Positions 37,971-45,556 of a stretch of 64,000 bases of DNA are shown here, piece by piece. The notes under the pieces were generated by a model that was not told the origin of the DNA, ran no database searches, and saw only the letters and a program-made list of their open reading frames with translations. The position numbers and the translations under genes are program-made. This stretch comes from a virus: IMG/VR virus record IMGVR_UViG_3300027779_000019, positions 1 to 64,000 of that record; one strand, written 5' to 3'. Numbering within the stretch: the first letter of the stretch is position 1; every line of letters starts with the position of its first letter.

Positions 37971-38339
37971 TTAATCCTCTTTCATTCTAAAACCTATCCT
38001 CCAGAGGAAATTAGCCATGCTGTCCGACATCTCCGCGACATACTCATTATCAAGAGAAAAAATACAAGCATGTATAGCTTCATCTAAACAAGTAGTTAGG
38101 AAGTCGTACTCTGCTAGATTAGGATTGATATGTATGGTTTTTTCTGGAGCCTTATTGTCTTCGCATAATCCCCAAGCGTCTCCTCCGGCTAGAGACTTAG
38201 GAGGCTTTTTCCAAACTACTCTATACCTATGACTTGCGAAATCGTGGACCCTCACCTTATCCCTTAGAGCTCTTCTCGCTTTAATTGAGACCTTGCGTCC
38301 ATAGGGTGATTGTGGTTTTCCTTTTGTGGTCCGGCTCAT
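37971..38339 (-). CDS. zincin-like protein with altered HExxH
   Basis: 122 aa. HINPNLAEYDFLTTCLDEAIHACIFSLDNEYVAEMSDSMANFLWRIGFR follows the small phage metallopeptidase-like family, where an HExxH helix precedes a D-E-x-V segment. Here the first His is Asp (DEAIH), so zinc binding and catalysis are doubtful. It overlaps the next gene. Confidence 0.5.
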   Translation of the reverse strand: MSRTTKGKPQSPYGRKVSIKARRALRDKVRVHDFASHRYRVVWKKPPKSLAGGDAWGLCEDNKAPEKTIHINPNLAEYDFLTTCLDEAIHACIFSLDNEYVAEMSDSMANFLWRIGFRMKED

Positions 38340-38875
38340 ATTTTTAGGTCTGCTTTAGATTTGCGGGAGGGAACCTTAATGACACTTTCTCGTGGTGCGT
38401 ATTTTTTAACTTTTTTCTCGTCTCTTTTATCGTTGTCCTTCTTTTCGCTACGCGGCATTAACTTCGGAGTAGATCTTCCCCTGCCGGAAGCCACTAATGT
38501 AGTAGGCAATGAATTGCTTTTCAAGCTTAAAAGCCTATAACGACCGTTGTCGCTTACGTAAACGGTATTTGGCCCTATCTTTTCGAGCTTAATGCCGTTT
38601 TTGAGCTGTTTTTCCAGTAATGAAATATATTTATTGGACGCTCCGTGCCGCTTAATAAGCAAATGTACTTTTTGGACCTTGTTTAGCCGCGTAATGCCCG
38701 TCAGATACATATCTGTACTGATGATATTTGTGATGGGTGGCAAAATCCTTATCGCCTTTTCTTTGGCAAGGTTAAAAGCGTTACGCTCGACTACGCTATT
38801 GTAAACATTGGTCTCTTGGCCATTTAGGGCAGCAATTAGGCTAAAAAATACAAAAACTGTAAATATAGTCCTCAT
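38336..38875 (-). CDS. secreted host-like protein
   Basis: 179 aa. A signal peptide (MRTIFTVFVFFSLIAALNGQ) is followed by VVERNAFNLAKEK...YLTGITRLNKVQKVHLLIKRHG...LEKQLKNGIKLEKI. The NxFxLxxP...LTGIT design occurs, as I recall it, in secretion-associated proteins of Verrucomicrobiota. The tail is basic. Probably acquired from the host; possible partner of the pseudopilins in the same block. Preceded by GTGTAAT. Confidence 0.5.
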   Translation of the reverse strand: MRTIFTVFVFFSLIAALNGQETNVYNSVVERNAFNLAKEKAIRILPPITNIISTDMYLTGITRLNKVQKVHLLIKRHGASNKYISLLEKQLKNGIKLEKIGPNTVYVSDNGRYRLLSLKSNSLPTTLVASGRGRSTPKLMPRSEKKDNDKRDEKKVKKYAPRESVIKVPSRKSKADLKI

Positions 38876-38882
38876 AACAACA

Positions 38883-38889
38883 ATTACAC
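38883..38889 (-). promoter_or_regulatory. late-type motif GTGTAAT
   Basis: GTGTAAT on the minus strand, 7 nt before the ATG at 38875. Confidence 0.5.
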
Positions 38890-38927
38890 CATAGCACCTA
38901 TTTCTAGTTCAAGTTTCATTTTCTTTC

Positions 38928-38993
38928 TTACTGTTTCGCCTTTCCTTCTTCCAAAATACTCTTTGCCAATATTTGCGCAAATGCTTTCTCCAT
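38928..38993 (-). CDS. possible 21-aa peptide
   Basis: MEKAFAQILAKSILEEGKAK: an amphipathic helix in the gap between 39007 and 38875. Nothing but position supports it. Confidence 0.2.
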   Translation of the reverse strand: MEKAFAQILAKSILEEGKAKQ

Positions 38994-39006
38994 TGCGGTG
39001 ATCTGG

Positions 39007-39192
39007 TTAATTTGCTTTTTCTGGCCATTCTTCTTTTCTTCTTTCCTGTATGGTAAGTTTTTCTTTTTTGTTGCCGTGCGCGCTACGTCGCGGGTTGCAG
39101 CAGCATTGACAGCGAGGCTTGTTGTCTCTTGTTTTCTCTGGCCTACCGGTTTCTAGATTTAAATTGTTTCTTATAGTTCTGCTCATTTTCAT
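39007..39192 (-). CDS. small basic Cys-rich protein, 61 aa
   Basis: MKMSRTIRNNLNLETGRPEK, then RCQCCCNPRRSAHGNKKEKL. The CQCCC cluster could bind metal. GTGTAAATG precedes it, so the late motif touches the start codon; the inner Met at 39186 is possible. Confidence 0.45.
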   Translation of the reverse strand: MKMSRTIRNNLNLETGRPEKTRDNKPRCQCCCNPRRSAHGNKKEKLTIQERRKEEWPEKAN

Positions 39193-39284
39193 TTACACGC
39201 CTTTAAGATGCCCAACGCTACAAAACCAATTATAATAATTACCGCAAGATAAAGATCATAGCCCGGAAACCATTTAATCTTTAT
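39189..39284 (-). CDS. micro membrane protein with no ATG/GTG/TTG start
   Basis: Reading ATA-AAG-ATT-AAA-TGG gives xKIKWFPGYDLYLAVIIIIG, closely parallel to the MKVKW start of the adjacent 39420 gene, and it ends in an ATGA overlap with the next gene. There is no standard start; AAGGAA lies immediately upstream. Either ATA/ATT initiates or the start has been lost. Confidence 0.35.
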   Translation of the reverse strand: MKIKWFPGYDLYLAVIIIIGFVALGILKACK

Positions 39285-39291
39285 TTCCTTT

Positions 39292-39420
39292 TTATTTTTT
39301 TATTAGCCATTGGAAACCCATAATTACGAGTTCAGCAAGTATAAAAGGAGATAATATAAGTAGCCCAAAACCAACCGCCACCTTGTCGAACCATGTTTCT
39401 TTTACCCATTTAACTTTCAT
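39292..39420 (-). CDS. micro membrane protein, 42 aa
   Basis: MKVKWVKETWFDKVAVGFGL, then one strong hydrophobic helix (LLILSPFILAELVIMGF) and a basic end. Paralogous in layout to the 39284 gene. Overlaps the glutaredoxin gene end by 11 bp. Confidence 0.5.
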   Translation of the reverse strand: MKVKWVKETWFDKVAVGFGLLILSPFILAELVIMGFQWLIKK

Positions 39421-39745
39421 CTCTTTTAAACTTAATATAAGCTGTTTCCGCTTCGTTTTCGCACGAACTGTTAGTCGGTGCGTCTGCTTCTTTTTCGCTC
39501 ATGCCCACAAGGCTATTAGCCAATAAATAAGCCTCAACCTCTTCACCGCTAACGTCAGCCAACATTTTGCCATCAATTTCAACACAGGGTTGCAGCATTT
39601 GGTTTGTTTTTAGTATCATTTCTTGTCGATGCTCTGGGTCGTTGATTATATCTCGATCATCGAATGGTAGATCGTACTTACGCATTATAGAGCGTACTCC
39701 ATTGCTCCATCCGCAGGACGGTTTCATGTATGTTGTTATTTTCAT
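39410..39745 (-). CDS. monothiol-type glutaredoxin
   Basis: 111 aa. KITTYMKPSCGWSNGVRSIMRKYDLPFDDRDI gives a CGWS active site in the thioredoxin-fold position, then QPCVEIDGKMLADVSGEEVEAYL (cis-Pro region and glutathione site). The CGWS form suggests a monothiol glutaredoxin. Many phages carry such redox proteins to feed ribonucleotide reductase; none is seen here. The C-terminal 30 residues are an acidic extension. Confidence 0.75.
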   Translation of the reverse strand: MKITTYMKPSCGWSNGVRSIMRKYDLPFDDRDIINDPEHRQEMILKTNQMLQPCVEIDGKMLADVSGEEVEAYLLANSLVGMSEKEADAPTNSSCENEAETAYIKFKRDES

Positions 39746-39750
39746 TCTTT

Positions 39751-40149
39751 TTATCTTGTTCCGCCTGCTTCAGTTTCCCTTGGGTACCCCGAGGCAGGAA
39801 GAAACGGGTGTGGTGGATTATGGAGTTCTTGTTGTTGTACAGACTTAATTCTAAGGGTGTCAACGTGGGCTTCCATTATTTCAACATCTTTTTCGATAAA
39901 CCGTAGACGCATATTCTGTTCCGCATCGTCTGGGAGGGCTCCGAGTTGACCAAGAGGCCACTTGACGCGAAATTCTGAGTTCATGAGCACGCTATCTTTC
40001 ATTCTTATTACGTCTGTTTCTAGGTGAGAAATCTTAGAAGTCAAACCAAAATACCCCCAGACAATCATCGCTGCTAGTACTATAATTTGTATTAGCCACT
40101 TGACGTTAATACCCAAACTTGTTTGGTCGTTTAACTTATGCTGCTCCAT
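39751..40149 (-). CDS. membrane-anchored coiled-coil protein, 132 aa
   Basis: One transmembrane helix (VKWLIQIIVLAAMIVWGYFG) after a short N-terminus, then a long charged helix (TSKISHLETDVIRMKDSV...EKDVEIMEAHVDTLRIKS) and a Pro-rich end. This topology fits an i-spanin-like or holin-accessory protein. Preceded by GTGTAAT. Confidence 0.5.
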   Translation of the reverse strand: MEQHKLNDQTSLGINVKWLIQIIVLAAMIVWGYFGLTSKISHLETDVIRMKDSVLMNSEFRVKWPLGQLGALPDDAEQNMRLRFIEKDVEIMEAHVDTLRIKSVQQQELHNPPHPFLPASGYPRETEAGGTR

Positions 40150-40159
40150 GATATATCTA

Positions 40160-40166
40160 ATTACAC
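40160..40166 (-). promoter_or_regulatory. late-type motif GTGTAAT
   Basis: GTGTAAT on the minus strand, 10 nt before the ATG at 40149. Confidence 0.5.
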
Positions 40167-40168
40167 GA

Positions 40169-40486
40169 TTAAGGCTTATTATACCTTTGGGGCTCTTTTT
40201 TCTTAAGCCATTTTATAGAGTGAACTTCGTATCCGGCATTTTTTACTATTTTTCTTATTTCAGAAGGGTGGATCTCTATACCAAAATATTCTATTAAAAC
40301 TACTTGTCTATTTATATCTAATTTAAGTAGCTTTACCAATCTAGTCTTCGAGAACCCTTTTTTAATACCTATACCGCAAGAAGAACAAACTAAACCTTTT
40401 ACTCCTATTTCTATGTCAGGATCAAATATATCCGCTTTTAAGGAGGCGGACAGACAAAAAAACAATATTAATAAGTATTTAATCAT
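40169..40486 (-). CDS. exported HMA-domain (metal-binding) protein
   Basis: 105 aa. A signal peptide (MIKYLLILFFCLSASLKADI) precedes IGVKGLVCSSCGIGIKKGFSKT...DINRQVVLIEYFGIEIHPSEIRKIVKNAGYEV. That is an HMA/MerP-like beta-alpha-beta fold with the GxxCxxC metal site. It should bind a soft metal (Cu, Hg, Zn) in the periplasm. The start at 40486 is chosen over an upstream frame that runs into the pilin gene. Confidence 0.65.
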   Translation of the reverse strand: MIKYLLILFFCLSASLKADIFDPDIEIGVKGLVCSSCGIGIKKGFSKTRLVKLLKLDINRQVVLIEYFGIEIHPSEIRKIVKNAGYEVHSIKWLKKKEPQRYNKP

Positions 40487-40493
40487 AGTGGTT

Positions 40494-40500
40494 ATTACAC
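40494..40500 (-). promoter_or_regulatory. late-type motif GTGTAAT
   Basis: GTGTAAT on the minus strand, 7 nt before the ATG at 40486. Confidence 0.5.
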
Positions 40501-40508
40501 TCGATCTC

Positions 40509-41489
40509 CTACCATTGATGATTCCAGTACCATCCCCATGAATCTCTTCTGCCGTATCGAACATAAGAGTCTCGCGCCTCTTCTGGTCCCGCATTAGTTT
40601 TGCGCATTTGTCTTGATAGCCCATGAACCCAAGGAAACCATGTATATTTCTGGGTCTTGAAGTTTTCTATTTTGGTGGTGGACCTATCTTTTAACCATTT
40701 TACATCTACGCTGCCATATGCCCTTCTTATCCCGTACTTGAAATTAGAACCGTCAATGTAATATTTACCTTGCGCAGTTTTTGTCCGCTCGTCCAGCCAT
40801 CTTTTGGTTTCGACATGACCATCCGCGAAAGCTAGCGCTGTTCCATCAATGTGGTACTTACCCGGAACGTCCATGTCGTATACTTTATGCGTAGGTCCTC
40901 CTTCATTCATTACTACCCGAAAGCAGCCAGCATTTATAAATTCAAATGGCATTTCTATAAAAGTAAAAATATTAGAAGGTTTTTCTATGTCGGCTTGTTT
41001 ATGGTATATTTTCCATTCTTTATCATTTTCTACTGGCCAGCCAGCCCACCCTCCTACGTGGATATTCATGCTATAGCTCCTATGACGCGGGAAGATCTGC
41101 CTTAACTCACCGGCCTTGTTTGTTATTCTGAGCATGTCCTTGTCTGCTGGGCATTTAAATACTCCAACAGATTTGCCCACGTAAGGAAAAAGGGGAGTAC
41201 TTTCTAGAAATTGTGCTTTATTTAGATATCGAGAAAGATTTAAACTTCCCGGTGCCCATGTATACTTCGAACATTTTTCATACTTCCAAGAACTTGAATA
41301 TAATATTTTGTCACCGTGGTCATCACTAAATATTGTGTGAGCCATTTGTAATTGTTTCTGATTATTTATGCAGGCTACTCTTTGTGCGATTGATTTCGCT
41401 TTGTTGATCGCAGGGAGAAGAAGGGCAACTAAGAGCGCAATGATCCCAATAACAACGAGCAACTCGACTAAAGTAAATCCTTTTTTCAT
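40509..41489 (-). CDS. prepilin-type (pseudopilin) protein 1
   Basis: 326 aa. [20 protein letters not shown] is a class III prepilin signal (cleaved after KKG, N-methylated Phe, Glu+5) followed by the hydrophobic pilin helix. The globular part carries [20 protein letters not shown] and the C-terminal [16 protein letters not shown], the H/DGHVE-type motif of the many pseudopilin-like proteins of Planctomycetota, Verrucomicrobiota and Lentisphaerota. It ends WGWYWNHQW. Paralogue of the next gene upstream (ATGA overlap). Maturation would need the host prepilin peptidase. Confidence 0.85.
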   Translation of the reverse strand: MKKGFTLVELLVVIGIIALLVALLLPAINKAKSIAQRVACINNQKQLQMAHTIFSDDHGDKILYSSSWKYEKCSKYTWAPGSLNLSRYLNKAQFLESTPLFPYVGKSVGVFKCPADKDMLRITNKAGELRQIFPRHRSYSMNIHVGGWAGWPVENDKEWKIYHKQADIEKPSNIFTFIEMPFEFINAGCFRVVMNEGGPTHKVYDMDVPGKYHIDGTALAFADGHVETKRWLDERTKTAQGKYYIDGSNFKYGIRRAYGSVDVKWLKDRSTTKIENFKTQKYTWFPWVHGLSRQMRKTNAGPEEARDSYVRYGRRDSWGWYWNHQW

Positions 41490-42436
41490 CAATAAGGGTT
41501 CCAAGTTGGATGGCTACCCCAACTGTCATTCCAATACCAACCCCACGAAGCGGACACCTTACCATCTATAGTGCGGTGATTCCCGTCCCTATTGTATCTA
41601 CCTATACCTCCCATAACTCCATACCATCTATGATTGTTGGGGTCTGGGACAATTGCTCTTGCCCTTAGCCATGCAAGATCGCGATTATTTGGACTTACTA
41701 TTTTATCCGTATTAGTCGTTGGATCTGTCGCATCAGATGATATATTTATTGTGTCTTGTTCAAGCCATCGTTTAAATTCGACGTGCGCGTCCACGAAAGA
41801 AACAACAGAGCCGTTGTTGTGATAAACCCCGGGCCAGTCTTGTGAGAAAAAGCTCTCACCACCTTTAAGTGTTGGCGCTACTCTAAAGTTTCCAGCATTA
41901 ATAGATTGAGGTGGCATTTCAATAAAAGTAAATAACAGGCTCGAATTATTTACATCGCCATATTCGTGATGAACTTTGTACTGGCTATCTGATAACCAAG
42001 GCCACCCCGACCAACCACCGACAAAGAGATTTACGCTATAGGAACGTGGCCTATTTATAGTCTTCGCATTAACCGTAACAGTGGATCTATCTCCGGGGCA
42101 ATGATATATGCCCATACCCGCATAAGGCTTTAAGGGAGAAAAGAAGAGAGGCCTATCGGTTTGACCCCATGTACCGTTACCACTCATACTGTCAGCAACC
42201 CATGCCCACATACCGGTCGGCTCTCCAGCCCAAGCTGAGGCGTAAGGGAACCTATTTTCGTGATCCCCTGCGAACTCCGAGTAAGCGAGATTAAGTTGGC
42301 GTTGGTTATTTATGCACGCGGCTCGCCACCCTGTCTGTTTAGCGGAACTTAATGAAGGGAGTAAAAGGGCCGCTAATATCGCAATGATGGCTATCACCAC
42401 CAGAAGCTCAATTAAAGTAAACCCTTTTCCTTTCAT
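41489..42436 (-). CDS. prepilin-type (pseudopilin) protein 2
   Basis: 315 aa. [20 protein letters not shown], the conserved [36 protein letters not shown] and [14 protein letters not shown] mirror pseudopilin 1, and both end in a WGWYWN motif. Two tandem paralogues in a phage late block suggest assembly of a host-type pseudopilus or filament component, a decoy, or a competitor of host pili. Overlaps the upstream MscS-like gene (ATGA). Confidence 0.85.
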   Translation of the reverse strand: MKGKGFTLIELLVVIAIIAILAALLLPSLSSAKQTGWRAACINNQRQLNLAYSEFAGDHENRFPYASAWAGEPTGMWAWVADSMSGNGTWGQTDRPLFFSPLKPYAGMGIYHCPGDRSTVTVNAKTINRPRSYSVNLFVGGWSGWPWLSDSQYKVHHEYGDVNNSSLLFTFIEMPPQSINAGNFRVAPTLKGGESFFSQDWPGVYHNNGSVVSFVDAHVEFKRWLEQDTINISSDATDPTTNTDKIVSPNNRDLAWLRARAIVPDPNNHRWYGVMGGIGRYNRDGNHRTIDGKVSASWGWYWNDSWGSHPTWNPY

Positions 42437-42867
42437 TTTTTTAATCCAGTATTTTTTTCTATTTCGGGATGCTCTTTCATTTTGTCCCTTATAGCTTTTT
42501 GCTCTTCGAATCCTTGTTCTCCGCCTTTCATTAAATAAGGGAAGCCTCCATTCAGAGGTAGTTTCTTTTCTATAACTAGCAATTTCAATCTGTCATTGGG
42601 CACGATCATTTTGGTCCCGCGATCTGTCATATAGAAAATCGTTTTTAAAAATCCGACCCTCACTATTCTAGCTTGTCGTCCACTTATGTACAAAACGTCA
42701 TCATTGCAGAAGTCTTTTCCAATGCATATTATAAGCCCTTCCGCGGACTTATGTATTGCGTCTTTAAACAAGAGTCCAACGAAAGCTACTAAAATGAACC
42801 ATCCGTAGGTTCCCATGGCCCATTCTACTTGGTTTTGGAATTCTGGCGTTACTAATTGACTTTCCAT
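42433..42867 (-). CDS. MscS-domain membrane protein
   Basis: 144 aa. One hydrophobic helix ([23 protein letters not shown]) leads into [51 protein letters not shown]. This looks like the TM3/beta-domain segment of MscS-type mechanosensitive channels (GDxVxxxGxxGxVxxIxxxxTxxxxxDGxxxxxPNxxL). The first two TM helices are absent, so it may be a truncated channel, a modulator of host MscS, or a lysis protein. First gene of the minus-strand late block. Confidence 0.55.
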   Translation of the reverse strand: MESQLVTPEFQNQVEWAMGTYGWFILVAFVGLLFKDAIHKSAEGLIICIGKDFCNDDVLYISGRQARIVRVGFLKTIFYMTDRGTKMIVPNDRLKLLVIEKKLPLNGGFPYLMKGGEQGFEEQKAIRDKMKEHPEIEKNTGLKK

Positions 42868-42882
42868 TTTTATTCATTACAG

Positions 42883-42912
42883 ATTACACTACTAAAGGCA
42901 TATTAGTGTAAT
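42883..42912. promoter_or_regulatory. divergent late-type promoters
   Basis: TAGTGTAAT occurs on both strands: minus 42891-42883, 15 nt before the ATG at 42867, and plus 42904-42912, 8 nt before the ATG at 42921. It forms the centre from which both late blocks are transcribed. Confidence 0.6.
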
Positions 42913-42920
42913 AGCTTGTA

Positions 42921-43679
42921 ATGCCTAAGGTAAAGCGTTTCGACAGCTTGGTCTTTGATGGGGAGAATGACGTTAGGATCCTTCAAAGAGAATCTATAAG
43001 ACACAGGGACAAAATACGAATTAGAGATTTTAATTGGACCAAAAAACAAAAACAATTTATAGACTTAGCTTCCTCTAAGGACACTAAAATAATATTGGTA
43101 AAAGGCCCAGCAGGATCATCAAAAACTCTTATTTCTGTATATTCAGCACTACATTTGCTAAATGACGCCAAAGTCTCGGAAATTATATATCTGAGATCAG
43201 CCGTAGAAAGCTCTGACGCTAGACTAGGGTTTCTTCCGGGAGACGCAGACCAAAAGCTTCATTTTTTTAATTTGCCGTTTATGCATAAAATGGAAGAGTT
43301 GGTAAATGAGTCGGACAGCAAAAAACTCCAAAAAGACGAACATATAAGTTGCTATCCGGTAAATTTCTCCAGAGGGATGAGCTGGGATGGAAAATGCATG
43401 ATCCTAGACGAAGCTCAAAATAGCTCAATGCGAGAAATCGTTACCGTTCTAACTAGGCTAGGCGTAGGATCCAAATGCTTCGTATTAGCAGACCCAAACC
43501 AAACCGATCTTAAAAATGGCTCTAGAGGAGGTTTCAACAAAATCTACGAGGCCTTGGGCGACGAAAAAAGTAAAGATAACGGTATTTTTACTTTTGAGTT
43601 CTCGGAAGAAGATATAGTTAGGTCAGATTTAGTTAGGTTTTTGGTCGGAAAACTCAGTACTATAATTAGTGGCCAATAG
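42921..43679 (+). CDS. phoH: PhoH-family ATPase
   Basis: 252 aa. Walker A GPAGSSKT (62-69), LRSAVESSDARLGFLPGD, Walker B MILDEAQN (160-167) and FVLADPNQTDL are the PhoH core. PhoH proteins are ATPases/RNA helicase-like and common in marine phages; their role in infection is unsettled. First gene of the plus-strand late block. Confidence 0.88.
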   Translation: MPKVKRFDSLVFDGENDVRILQRESIRHRDKIRIRDFNWTKKQKQFIDLASSKDTKIILVKGPAGSSKTLISVYSALHLLNDAKVSEIIYLRSAVESSDARLGFLPGDADQKLHFFNLPFMHKMEELVNESDSKKLQKDEHISCYPVNFSRGMSWDGKCMILDEAQNSSMREIVTVLTRLGVGSKCFVLADPNQTDLKNGSRGGFNKIYEALGDEKSKDNGIFTFEFSEEDIVRSDLVRFLVGKLSTIISGQ

Positions 43680-44463
43680 ATATTTTTCACAGAAAAAAAG
43701 CGAATCGAAGATTGTCTTCGAATTGTTAAGGACTAAACGCAAGAGTCTTTTGGAGAAGCTTAATGAGTTGGATTTTTCGGAAAAAGCTTGTATTAGCGAC
43801 GTGGTTTCCAAATTTAGAGAAGAAGGTCTAGACAGGTTAGCGGCAAATTTCGAAAAATTCCATAAAAAAAACGTGAAATCCCCTATCTTCTGGAACAATC
43901 CGGAAATAAACGAAAGAGGATGTTGGACATCTCGTGCGAAACAGGAATTTGACGAAACGTTATGCGGCAAGCTAGTGAATTTTTTTAAAGAAGAGGGGCC
44001 CGTGACCGTTTGCGACTTGGGGTGTGGATGCGAGGGGTACTACACTTTGGCGATGTTAAAAGCGGGAGTCAACTGCAAGGGGTTTGACGGCAACCCGCTT
44101 ACAGCGGAAATCACAAATAATATTTGCAAAGTGAGGGATTTGACTGAAGATTATAATGACGTTTATGATTGGGCTTTATGCTTGGAGGTCGGAGAACATA
44201 TACCGAAAGAATATGAGAAGGTTTTTATAGAAAATCTTCACCGAAGTAATAAAATGGGAATTATACTTTCTTGGGCTGTTGAGGGGCAAGGGGGGAAAGG
44301 TCATGTGAACGAGCGAAATAACGAATACATCAAAAAGATTTTTTCTGATTTGGGCTACCTGAACGACGTAGTGACGGAGAAGCGCTTTAGGAAAGACTGC
44401 GACCACCCTTGGTTTAAGAACACGACGATGGTCTTCAGGAACTTAAAGAATAACTTAATTTAG
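43669..44463 (+). CDS. class I SAM-dependent methyltransferase
   Basis: 264 aa, GTG start overlapping the phoH stop by 11 bp. CDLGCGCEGYYTLAMLKAGVNCKGFDGNP is motif I with the following acidic residue; LCLEVGEHIPKEY is motif IV-like. The first 80 residues are a charged helical region. Substrate unknown. Confidence 0.75.
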   Translation: MANRYFSQKKSESKIVFELLRTKRKSLLEKLNELDFSEKACISDVVSKFREEGLDRLAANFEKFHKKNVKSPIFWNNPEINERGCWTSRAKQEFDETLCGKLVNFFKEEGPVTVCDLGCGCEGYYTLAMLKAGVNCKGFDGNPLTAEITNNICKVRDLTEDYNDVYDWALCLEVGEHIPKEYEKVFIENLHRSNKMGIILSWAVEGQGGKGHVNERNNEYIKKIFSDLGYLNDVVTEKRFRKDCDHPWFKNTTMVFRNLKNNLI

Positions 44464-44469
44464 TGTATA
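44463..44469 (+). promoter_or_regulatory. late-type motif variant GTGTATA
   Basis: GTGTATA, 15 nt before the ATG at 44485; one base differs from the GTGTAAT core. Confidence 0.35.
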
Positions 44470-44484
44470 CACCGTAATAATAAA

Positions 44485-44871
44485 ATGAAAATATATTGTC
44501 CAAAATGCGGATCAGGATCCAATTACAACATGACTAAGCCCAAGTTCTGTCAGGGGTGCGGCAAGTCCTTTTTAAACGTAGAGTCAAATAGCGCAGTAAA
44601 GAAACAAAAAACAGTAACAAAGATAGAGGCACAGATAGCTCCTAAAATCGAGAAAGAAACTATCCCTAAAAATATAAATAAATTAGAATTCGACACTGTT
44701 GGAACGCTACAAGTAAAAGGATCTGCGCTAGGTCAATTAGTGGGAACGTCTGAAGATACCGCAGTCTTCGGGGATAGGCAACAATCAACGGAACCCAACT
44801 TTAGCAGGGAGGAGTTTCTGGAGCAGTTCAAAAAAGAAGCTGGAACTAGCCGTCCTCCAACAGATGGCTAA
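44485..44871 (+). CDS. zinc-ribbon protein, 128 aa
   Basis: YCPKCGSGSNYNMTKPKFCQGCGKSF at the N-terminus is a classic four-Cys zinc ribbon; the rest is a Lys-rich linker and an acidic tail. It overlaps the sigma-like gene by 8 bp, suggesting a transcription-related partner (inference). Confidence 0.6.
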   Translation: MKIYCPKCGSGSNYNMTKPKFCQGCGKSFLNVESNSAVKKQKTVTKIEAQIAPKIEKETIPKNINKLEFDTVGTLQVKGSALGQLVGTSEDTAVFGDRQQSTEPNFSREEFLEQFKKEAGTSRPPTDG

Positions 44872-45556
44872 CAATAGAAAGACACCTAAAAAATCTTTTG
44901 AGTCGAGAATAAAGGAGATAGACTCTGAGATTCAAAAAAGAAGAAGCAGGTGGAGGTTATCCTCCCTGTCTTGGATGGATTTTGACGATATATCTCAAAT
45001 ACTGAGAATCCATATTTTTAAAAAATGGCATCTATACGACGATAGCAAACCGTTGGGTCCTTGGCTAAATAGGATAATATCTAATCAGATAAAAAATCTA
45101 GTAAGGAATAATTACGGAAATTACGCTAGGCCTTGCTTGAAATGCGCTGCTGCTGAATCGGATAGTTTGTGCACTATATACGGAACGCAAGGCCCTGAAT
45201 GCCCCTTGTATCTAAACTGGGTCAGGACAAAGAAAGCCGCTCATGACCTAAAAATAACCGTACCTATAGAAAATCACTATAAAGAAATATACTCTAAGGA
45301 AAACGACAACACTTATAGTGAATCGTCCATAGGTAGGATTCATGAAAAAATGAAAGAAGTGTTGAAAACTTTAGAGTGGAAGGTTTATGATTATTTGTAC
45401 ATACAAGGCTACTCTGAGGAGAAGACCGCTAAACTCATGGGGTACAAGACTACAGAGAAAAATAGGAGCCCCGGCTACAAGCAAATAAAAAATATCAAAA
45501 AATCCATAATAGCCAAAGTAAAAAAATGTCTGAAGAACGACGAGATAGATCTATAG
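44864..45556 (+). CDS. sigma-factor-like protein
   Basis: 230 aa. WMDFDDISQILRIHIFKKWHLYDDSKPLGPWLNRIISNQIKNLVRN resembles sigma region 2 (core-binding and -10 recognition helices). CLKCAAAESDSLCTIYGTQGPECPLY is a Cys cluster replacing region 3. VYDYLYIQGYSEEKTAKLMGYKT resembles a region-4 helix-turn-helix. I read it as a phage late sigma factor, comparable in role to T4 gp55. It lies in the block whose genes carry GTGTAAT. Confidence 0.65.
   Translation: MANNRKTPKKSFESRIKEIDSEIQKRRSRWRLSSLSWMDFDDISQILRIHIFKKWHLYDDSKPLGPWLNRIISNQIKNLVRNNYGNYARPCLKCAAAESDSLCTIYGTQGPECPLYLNWVRTKKAAHDLKITVPIENHYKEIYSKENDNTYSESSIGRIHEKMKEVLKTLEWKVYDYLYIQGYSEEKTAKLMGYKTTEKNRSPGYKQIKNIKKSIIAKVKKCLKNDEIDL

Noticed and set aside
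40509-42436. Host chromosome contamination (chimeric contig)
   Set aside because: The pseudopilin genes overlap their neighbours by ATGA junctions and share the block's GTGTAAT late motifs with phage genes on both sides, so they appear native, though read-level checks were not possible.
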